Positions 56,930 through 64,000 of a DNA stretch of 64,000 bases are shown in pieces (position 1 is the stretch's first letter; each line of letters begins with the position of its first letter). The position numbers and the translations under genes were made by a program. Below the pieces are notes generated by a model that had not been told where the DNA came from, made no database searches, and saw only the letters and a list, made by a program, of their open reading frames with translations. Source of the stretch: Rhyacophila brunnea (lineage: Eukaryota > Arthropoda > Insecta > Trichoptera > Rhyacophilidae); assembly GCA_022495005.1 (NCBI GenBank), contig JAGYXB010002070.1, positions 868,001 through 932,000 on the forward strand, given 5' to 3'.

Positions 56930-57499
56930 ATTTGTGTGCCTTCATCCAACAGTTAATGTACATGTGAAATGACAGTTGTTACATTTAAAATTTGTGTGAT
57001 TGCATGTTACCGGAAGTTATACACGAGAAAGTCATTTTGTTTATTTTAATCGCACCTGATGAAATATATTAGAATAATCACATTAATCATCGAATCAGAT
57101 AATGTACCCACACGATCAATTACTTTGGCCAAATTTAAGAGTCTATTTACCAGAAAAAGTCGTTTGAGGCAATTTTTATCTTACCAGATGTTATATAAGA
57201 GTAATTAAATTGATCACATTTAAAAGGCTTTTACCAGAATGTGTAAATTTGTTTACTTTATAAAGCAATACGCGAGTAATTGCATTGATCATAATAAAAA
57301 GCCCATTCACCATGAGTCATTTTGTGTAATTACAATTTATCAGATATTATCGATGAGTAGTCACATTGGTCACTTTTAAGTGGATTTTCATCAGAATGAT
57401 CCATTTTGTGTTTCTTCATGTTACGAGACGTAATACAAAAGTAATAACAGTGGTCACATTTAAATAGCTTTTTACCAGAATGAGTCATTTCGTGTAATT
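56930..57499 (-). pseudogene. Fossil zinc fingers downstream of the array stop
   Basis: Minus-strand reading past the stop recovers decayed finger units in the right order and spacing: MKLHEMTHSGKKLFKCDHCY and YFCITSRNMKKHKM (57395-57490), then NPLKSDQCDYSSIISD (57345-57390), HKMTHG, then YYDQCNYS (57270-57330), KPFKCDQFNYSYITSGK (57185-57240), and weaker ones to about 56930. Decay worsens with distance from the stop. The array was longer by at least five or six fingers. A deletion inside what was finger 14 (EKLFN, then KQ and stop) shifted the frame. Confidence 0.8.
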
Positions 57500-58864
57500 T
57501 CATTGTTTACGATTAAATAGCTTTTCACCAGAATGATTAATTTCGTGTTTTTTCATATTATGAGATGTAATACAAGAGTAATTACATCGGTCACATTTAA
57601 ATGGCTTTTCACCCGAATGAATCTTTTTGTGTAATTTTAGATTACCAGATGTTATACAAGAGTAATTACACAGGTCACATTTAAATGGTTTTTCACCAGA
57701 ATGTGTCATTTTGTGTAATTTTAGATTACCAGATGTTTTACAAGAGTAATAACATTGGTCACATTTATATGGTTTTTCATCAGTATGAGTCATTTTGTGT
57801 AATTTTAGATTACCAGATGTTTTACAAGAGTAATAACATTGGTCACATTTATATGGTTTTTCATCAGTATGAGTCATTTTGTGTATTTTCATATTGCGAG
57901 ATGTTGTACACGAGTAAATACATTGGTCACATTTAAAAGGTTTTTCTCCAGAATGTGTCATTTTGTGTATTTTCATATTCTGAGATGTTATACAAGAGTA
58001 ATCACAATCGTCACATTTGAATGATCTTTCACCAGAATGAGAAAATTTGTGTATTTTCATATTGGATGATGTTATACTTGAATAATCACAAAGATCACAT
58101 TTAAATTGCTTTTCACCAGAATGAGTCATTTTGTGTTTTTTCATATCACTAAATGTTTTAGAAGAATAATTGCAATCGACACATTCAAATGGGTTTTCAC
58201 CAGAATGAGTCATTTTGTGTATTCTCATCGCACTGGATGTAATACATGAGTAATCACACTGATCACAAATAAATGGCTTTTCACCCGAATGAGTCATTTT
58301 GTGTTTTTTCATCGTATCAGAGCGTGAAGTAAAGTAATTACACTTGTCACACTTAAGAGGCTTTTCACCAGAATGAGTCATTTTATGTAATTTCATCTTA
58401 CTAGATGTTTTGAAAGAGTAATTACATTGGTCACATTTAAATGGCTTTTCACCAACATGGGTCATTTTGTGGCTACTCATCGAACAAGATATTATACATG
58501 AGTAACTACATTGGTCACATTTATATAGCTTTTCATCTGAATGAATTATTTTGTGTAATTTCATCTTACTATATGTGTTTGATGAGTAGGCACATTGGGA
58601 ACATTTAAATGGTTCTTCTTTAGAGTAATTTAATTTGTCTAGTTTCGACAAAGCAGATTGACTGCCGAATGTCTTATTACAAATTTTTTTATTAATTTTG
58701 TTTGGATTATTGAAATCAGTAGCAATTATTTCATGTAACACCAATTCTTTTTTAATGTCTTGATCGTCAATCTGTATTTCATCGTATGGCTCTTGTACTT
58801 CTAGGATTCTCTCTGACAATCCGAGACTAGCTGAATAGGGTATTGCAGTGGTTACAGGAATGAA
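57500..58864 (-). CDS. Right-hand ZNF gene, terminal exon (13 fingers)
   Basis: Acceptor cttttag, exon from 58864 to the stop at 57500-57502, 454 aa in phase 0 with 60401-60553. It begins FIPVTTAIPYSASLGL, then IQIDDQDIKKELV, matching the pre-array module of the rightward gene, with a ruined lone finger (KICNKTFGSQSALSK). Thirteen C2H2 units follow with SGEKPFKC-type linkers and a homogenised core CDQCxYSCxTSxNMKxHKMTH. Fingers 10 and 11 are identical in protein. Y-S-C/S replaces the usual Phe, as in the other array, so the genes are paralogues. Predicted DNA-binding nuclear protein; target unknown. No ATG is needed in this exon because it is internal to the transcript. Confidence 0.85.
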   Translation of the reverse strand, partial: FIPVTTAIPYSASLGLSERILEVQEPYDEIQIDDQDIKKELVLHEIIATDFNNPNKINKKICNKTFGSQSALSKLDKLNYSKEEPFKCSQCAYSSNTYSKMKLHKIIHSDEKLYKCDQCSYSCIISCSMSSHKMTHVGEKPFKCDQCNYSFKTSSKMKLHKMTHSGEKPLKCDKCNYFTSRSDTMKKHKMTHSGEKPFICDQCDYSCITSSAMRIHKMTHSGENPFECVDCNYSSKTFSDMKKHKMTHSGEKQFKCDLCDYSSITSSNMKIHKFSHSGERSFKCDDCDYSCITSQNMKIHKMTHSGEKPFKCDQCIYSCTTSRNMKIHKMTHTDEKPYKCDQCYYSCKTSGNLKLHKMTHTDEKPYKCDQCYYSCKTSGNLKLHKMTHSGEKPFKCDLCNYSCITSGNLKLHKKIHSGEKPFKCDRCNYSCITSHNMKKHEINHSGEKLFNRKQ

Positions 58865-60400
58865 CTAAAAGAATGTGGATTATTGCATTAACAAGAAGTC
58901 AAAACAACATATAAATATGATAAAACAGTATTTTAAAAATCATTTAAAAATAAAAATCATCAAAAAACTTAAATAAACTATTTCGGACGGTTCTTTTTGT
59001 TCCCATCACGACATATTATTATCCGGTGCGTAATATTAGGATACGTATAAGACCTAAAGTTATCACTTAAGTATATGAAATTAAGCGACATATTTTCATT
59101 TGGAGGATTCATAAAAAAAACTAGGAACCTAATTCTAGTTACCAATATTCGTTGACTGACATATTTTTAGCAGCACACTTCTACACCTTACTAAGTGCAA
59201 GTCACACAAACTATAGTAGTTAAAATTTATAGAATATTGGGTATCGAATTGATTTACTAGTAAGCATTCCAAATTTAACCAAGTTGAAATTAACAAGTTT
59301 TCTTCAGGGTTTTGTATCAGAAACATACTCTAAATTAAAAACAACTGAAAATTAGTATCCGATTTAGCAGTGAGCAAATCTGTTGAAAGGCTCTGGGAAA
59401 AACTATGGCTATGTTTAAAAAAAATAGATATTTGTTGAAGCACCTCCTACTATCGGTTTAGGTTAGATTTAGTGAGAGAGGGGTGGTTTCGAAGGAGTGT
59501 CTTCACAGTAACAACCGGATTAAAAGAAAGTGCTGAATGTTGTATGAAAAGCGAGCACGGGTAAAGCATATTATATCAAAACAGGTGTAACTTGCTACAC
59601 TGGCAGAAATGAAGCAGTTTGACTTGTTTTTAATGAACATTTTACTCGGGTTCTAATGTTTCTATTCTTGAATAGTGAAAGATTAACGAGATAAACGACA
59701 GTTAGATCTAAACACGCATTCTTTACCCGTCCCTTATATCACCATTTCATCCTGTTATGTAACCTACTAATGACGAGTTCTTTCAAGTGCATTTATTCCC
59801 ACTTTCAGTTATATCCTTGTTATACATTGGAAACTTACATATCACATATCAAATTTTTACGTATATTTATTATAATATTTAATAGTCTCAGAGTAATAAA
59901 ATAAAAGAGAATGTTTCTCGCGTATAACGCACAGTAGAAATTCAATTTTATTATTATTAACAAACTATAAAACGTTATACCATCATGCTGTTTCTCAGTA
60001 TGGTTATCAAAATTAAACGCAACATACCTAGTTAAATATATTTTACATTTATACTGAATACACTAAACATAATTAACTACTACTAACCCTAATATTTCCG
60101 GCATGGTTTCCAAAAAATATTTAATTCAGCCATAGAAATTCTATCTTACTCCTACGCATATTACGGAGACATGAGTGTGCTGAATCCTTGCTCATTCGCA
60201 CTTATGGTTCTTTTTGTTCAGGCCTTGCTAATAATAGTCTCATGTGTTAATCGTTATATAGACTACATTCCTATTTGGACACCGACCATTAGGAATCAGG
60301 TTGATATCAGGATGAGGTTTATATAATGACGGCATGTTTGGTGCACACCATTATATTAATTTAATATAGATTTGAAATAAATAAATTTTTATGTATTTAC
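58865..60400 (-). other. Intron of the right-hand ZNF gene
   Basis: AT-rich, without supported gene or repeat boundaries. Confidence 0.45.
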
Positions 60401-60553
60401 CTGATTTACAGGGTTGCATTCGGAATACGAGCAAGTGGGTTGAGGGTTATCATAATTGCTTTGCGCTACATGCTCTTGAATCATCTCATTCTCTGAGTCA
60501 TCTCGCTCGATATCAGTCTCAAATTTTATATTGGTAGAGTAGTTTGAAGGGAT
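60401..60553 (-). CDS. Right-hand ZNF gene, 51-aa cassette exon
   Basis: 153 nt between acceptor (ttttttag) and donor (cag|gtaaat) on minus, phase 0 at both ends. It encodes IPSNYSTNIKFETDIERD and ends NPQPTCSYSECNPVNQ. Same length and end motif as 2930-3082 and 16500-16652; CSYSEC-xPVxQ is shared most closely with 16500-16652. It splices in frame to the array exon at 58864. Function is unknown; the segment is acidic. Confidence 0.75.
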
Positions 60554-60759
60554 CTAAAAAATTTAAATAATAAAAAAAGCATATCAGTGTCTTCATATTA
60601 TTATATTATATAGCAGTGATTGCGAACCTATGGCACGCGAATGTTAAATGAACTAAAAATAGTGGGTATAATAATTATTAGTTGCGCCAAATTGAGGTGG
60701 CCATAATCCTTATTTCTCAAATCCCAGTATTATTGTCACAAAACCGAGTCACCGGCAGT
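60554..60759. other. Intron fragment with a second hAT-like end
   Basis: CAGTGATTGCGAACCTATGG at 60615 resembles hAT MITE termini. The target duplication CCGGCAGT of the next element is at 60752-60759. Confidence 0.4.
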
Positions 60760-62129
60760 CAGTGGCGCACCCAGGGGGGGGGGGGGCAGGAGGCCCTGGT
60801 ACCCCCCAAAATAAAAATGATCAGAATGTAATTCACCAGCACCTTTATAGAAAAATTTCGTAGATTTTAATTTCTAACACAAAAATTTCGAAAATGTCGG
60901 GTTTTTTAGAAACCCAATCCCTAATGGAACTGGAATTCCGGAGTGGTGTACATCGAGTGCAATATACAAAAGACCGATAAATGAGAAATTAGGCTATGTT
61001 GTGTTGAAGAGGTTTGTGTATAAGTTAAATGCAATAATACTTTTTTTGTCCATTGTCAATTAATATTTTGGAACCTCAATATTAAAAAATCGACAATAAA
61101 AATTCGGCGAAAAGAACGACTACAAACATCACAGTCGGCGGTGGTGTAAATCAAAAGAACATTTTTTTTCGGTGGAATTCGGCATAAATATTGTAGCTCT
61201 TGAGTCTAGACCATTTCTTCTCAAACTTATTCATACCATGGGCCCCCGAAATCAGAAAATAAAAATTTAAGGCTCACCTCCTCAATAATTTTAGTCTTTA
61301 GTGACCAACAGTCAGTGGCGCACCCAGGGGCGGGAGGGGTGGGGGGGGACCCCCAAACATAAAAATTATGAGAATGATTTTAAACATTGAAATTGAAAGC
61401 CAATAAACTATACCTTTGGGCTTAGACAAATAAAAACACGGCAAAAAAATGATTTTGTCATTATTCTCCAGTACCCTTTTTAGAAAAATTTCTTAGATTT
61501 TAATTTCTAACACAAAAATTTCGAAACACTAATGTCGGGTTTTTAAGATACCCAATTCCTAATGGAACTGTCAAAAAATTCTCCGTGTCCACCCGATTTC
61601 CGGAGTGGTGTAGGTCATAGCTTGGGAGGGCTGACAGAGCTCTAGCCTGGGAACCCGGGTTATGGGGGGCCCGGCGTATCGGGCTGACCAGATAAGTGAG
61701 ATAAACACACATCATAAATTAGCTTTAATAGTAAAAAAAAGTCATGACCATTTTTAATTATTTATATAACTGTGCAATATATTTTTTGATTATTATGTGT
61801 CGATACTCGACAGCTCCATTATTAAATTAGATGTATTAAAAATCTACAATAATTCACTGTATAGGACTTTTAATACAATTTGGAAAACGTTCATTTAGTG
61901 TTTCATACTGCCTTTAATCTTAGCGGTAGGTAGGGGGTCCTAAAAATATCCTAGCCTAAGGGCCCGTTTTAGGATGTGGGGATCATGGTGTAGGTACACC
62001 GAGTGCAATAGACAAAAGACCGATAAACGAGAAATTAGGCTGTGAAAAAGAAAAAGAGCCTATTGGACTAATTTACATTCTCTTCCTTGGCCCCCATCCC
62101 CTCAATATTAAATCCTGGGTGCGCCGCTG
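60760..62129. mobile_element. hAT-type non-autonomous element, 8-bp target duplication
   Basis: Left terminus CAGTGGCGCACCCAGG (60760) and the complement of the right terminus, CAGCGGCGCACCCAGG (ending 62129), match at 15 of 16. CCGGCAGT flanks both sides exactly (60752-60759 and 62130-62137), the 8-bp duplication of hAT elements. A second copy of the left terminus starts at 61312 and repeats the first few hundred bases (GTAGATTTTAATTTCTAACA at about 60860, with C for G at its first or second base near 61490). The 5' half is thus duplicated, or a truncated relative is nested inside. A G homopolymer lies at about 60774-60786. No transposase is encoded. Confidence 0.85.
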
Positions 62130-62137
62130 CCGGCAGT

Positions 62138-62734
62138 CACGGGTCATTATAGACCATGATGCAAATAACATTGAGTTACCTCAACTAATAAGCAGCAAGC
62201 GGACGTGGGCAAGTTGTTATACCTTACCGTCGTTTCTTACCTACAGCGTGACTCCTAGACAGCCTTGCTCACAGTCAGCTCAAGCGAACAAACGAGTGCG
62301 TGTTGACGCATTGACTGATTTAGAAGTTGTTCGTGGGCCACGGCCAGGTCAGCTTGATATAGTATGACCGTCATACAAGCCGTGGTACCGGCACTCATCA
62401 TTCATACAACCTATCATCATCATTCATTAACCTCACCTATCACTTATATATTATATATTATAAACAGTGTAACGTCAATTTATTGACGCGAACCGGGTTA
62501 CCCAAACAACTCTTCAACTAATCAGCTTTGACGATTGAATTAATGTTCATATTGAATCTAATAAAATGAGACCGTGTAGTGATAGTCATCTCTTTCCGAT
62601 AAGAAAGCTCACGGCGAACTGTGCCACGGTGAAATGTTTTACGTACAATTTACATGTAACCTGGGAAAACATGACATGTTTCTGTTTCTGATGCTAAAAC
62701 TGATCAAGCTCTTCAAGTATAAAACCAAAATTAT
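62138..62734. other. Spacer
   Basis: No supported gene. The frame 62119-62367 begins inside the hAT end and is incidental. Confidence 0.4.
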
Positions 62735-62945
62735 TCATTTTACAATATCAGATCCTAATATAATCATACGGACTTCCAAAGAGTGGAGGTTTGAATTAAC
62801 AGATTTTTGTTTTTACGAGAAACGGATGTTAGCTACTCGGTTTATACTTGACTCTAAACGCAAATTGAAAAACAATATGCATATTTGCCAAATTCAAGAT
62901 TCGAACCTAGCTGTGGCAAGTTTAACGTGAAGCGCGGCTGTTTCG
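62735..62945 (-). repeat. tRNA-derived SINE, near full length
   Basis: On minus: ACAGCCGCGCTTCACG, box B-like GGTTCGAATCT, GGCAAATATGCATATTG, CTAACATCCGTTTCTCG and TTAGGATCTGATATTGT, in family order. More diverged than the copy at 16006. The open frame 62634-62930 is an artefact across it. Confidence 0.65.
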
Positions 62946-63099
62946 AGAACTACAATATTGACATTCCTTTCATCATATATCGCAGCCCCACGACGGCGGC
63001 CATGACTCTTCAACTTATAATTTTTGCACTCTAGGATCCACGACATCATAAGCCGATGCTTAAACGCTCGGCAATCTTGGGCGTTAAATACCCGAAATT

Positions 63100-63447
63100 A
63101 CTGCACATGTTCTTTCTGTTTGGCTTGTAGACTCATTGATTTGCCGAGGAAATATATCGAGTCACGAGTTTTAATAATAAATATTCAGTCTATAAACAAA
63201 TAAAACACTGTTTTATCTCTAATAATGATGAAGCATCCATGACATATTATTGACAATTGTATCATAAACTTTCACATATATTTTTTATATATATCTCGTC
63301 TGAAAGGAAAACTATATCTTATATCATTCACGTACACCGAATCCGCAGTTTTGATTAATATATAAACAAACCCTCCGACATAGACCTCTCCATATCAGTA
63401 CGTACATGCATTCATTGTTTTAGATTCATAGAATATTGTGTATCTAC
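63100..63447 (-). other. Intron between two cassette exons
   Basis: AT-rich, nothing supported. Confidence 0.4.
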
Positions 63448-63546
63448 CTGATTTACTGGTTTCCGTTCCGAATGAGAGCACCCGGGTTGAGAATCCTCAT
63501 GAATGTTTTGGTTTATGGCGTCTTCAACATACTCCGCTTTATATAG
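63448..63546 (-). CDS. Right-hand ZNF gene, short cassette exon (33 aa)
   Basis: 99 nt, acceptor atttccag and donor cag|gtagat on minus, phase 0. It encodes LYKAEYVEDAINQNIHEDSQ and ends PGCSHSERKPVNQ, aligning with the last 33 residues of the 51-aa cassettes (EYVEEKIRQ is shared with 2930-3082). It is a cassette shortened at its 5' side, by exactly 54 nt relative to the others, keeping phase. It may be an alternative to, or used in series with, 60401-60553. Upstream exons lie beyond the right edge. Confidence 0.65.
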
Positions 63547-64000
63547 CTGGAAATTAATATCAGATTTTTTTAGTGGAAGGTGCGTTGAAAGGTTCTGAAG
63601 AATATTGATTACTTTCCGACAACAATATCTCGTCGATAACCAGAAGTCGCTGTAGTCTCATTAATAGAAGTCTTCACAGAAGCGTACCTGTCATGGCGGC
63701 AACGCTTATTTAAATAGTGTAGCGGCTCTCTTTTTGATGTGACTTCTTGACAATAAGACAAAAGTTCACTAAAAATAATTTTAACATCACTCCCGATCGT
63801 TTTATATATATTTTTATTATAAAAAGCATCTAATTACGTAAATTGAAAGATCCGCACACCAAGGACGCGTAAAATGAAATAATGATAAATTTAGGGGGGG
63901 TCTCATTTGAAACGGAAGTATGATTAACATCATAGGAGGGGCTTGTTAGTTCACAGTTTTAACACGCGGAAAAGAAGTTCTTGTAAGAGAACAATAACTA
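63547..64000. other. Right edge, intron sequence
   Basis: No first exon of the VKRE/IKRE type was found before the window ends. Confidence 0.4.

Noticed and set aside
57685..58024. Plus-strand open frames across the right-hand array
   Set aside because: Complement of the 84-bp zinc-finger repeat, hence the repetitive IYMVFHQ-like peptide.
62634..62930. 98-aa plus-strand frame
   Set aside because: Runs through a minus-strand SINE copy; the apparent protein is SINE complement.
1..64000. CRISPR array, bacterial operon or integrated virus
   Set aside because: No regularly spaced direct repeats with unique spacers, no operon-like gene packing, and no viral structural or polymerase genes. Regular 84-bp spacing is due to zinc fingers.

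Overview
This window looks like nuclear DNA from an insect. A moth or butterfly is most likely, because the sequence is AT-rich, carries many TACCTACC/GTAGGTA runs, and has lepidopteran-style LINE and SINE tails. Clade is inferred from repeat style, not from a diagnostic gene. Nothing bacterial or viral is evident, and there is no CRISPR array, rRNA or stand-alone tRNA gene. Most of the 64 kb is transposable-element debris lying in the introns and spacers of a small C2H2 zinc-finger (ZNF) gene cluster.

ZNF cluster. Two genes start head to head around 11.0-12.4 kb. One runs leftwards (exons 10894-11016 and 2930-3082, continuing past the left edge). The other runs rightwards (exons 12397-12543, 14443-14763, 16500-16652 and terminal array exon 22274-23632, about 659 aa). 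A third gene enters from the right edge on the minus strand (exons 63448-63546, 60401-60553 and array exon 57500-58864). All exon joints I can see are phase 0. An acidic cassette exon ending in a QPxCS(Y/H)xxxxxxxxQ-like motif recurs four times; three copies are exactly 153 nt and one is trimmed to 99 nt. A pre-array module with one lone finger recurs as exon 2, as a broken copy of the terminal exon (19078-19600) and in the live terminal exon. A dead finger array lies at 45990-46880, and about 570 bp of fossil fingers trails the right-hand array past its stop.

Other host-derived sequence. Four exon-like blocks at 41565-45250 match the N-terminal and TPR region of CTR9 (PAF1 complex). They keep splice sites but carry frameshifts, a stop and a deletion, so they form an unprocessed pseudogene.

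Mobile elements. A Jockey-type LINE with two intact ORFs and a 30-A tail (about 50870-56026) is the best candidate for recent activity. A PIF/Harbinger element (34141-37608) has matching TIRs and a TTA target duplication; it holds an intact three-exon MADF gene and, antisense and interleaved with it, a truncated transposase. A second, decayed PIF/Harbinger with the same two-gene plan sits at 3696-8393. There is also an RTE-like LINE lacking its RT active-site block, fragments of three further LINE families, a Penelope-like GIY-YIG remnant split by a LINE, a mariner/IS630-like transposase relic, a hAT element with a perfect 8-bp target duplication, several foldback MITEs, five or more copies of a tRNA-derived SINE, and an unclassified element built on a 1.1 kb unit (two tandem copies at 27487-29671, one inverted at 47115-48534).
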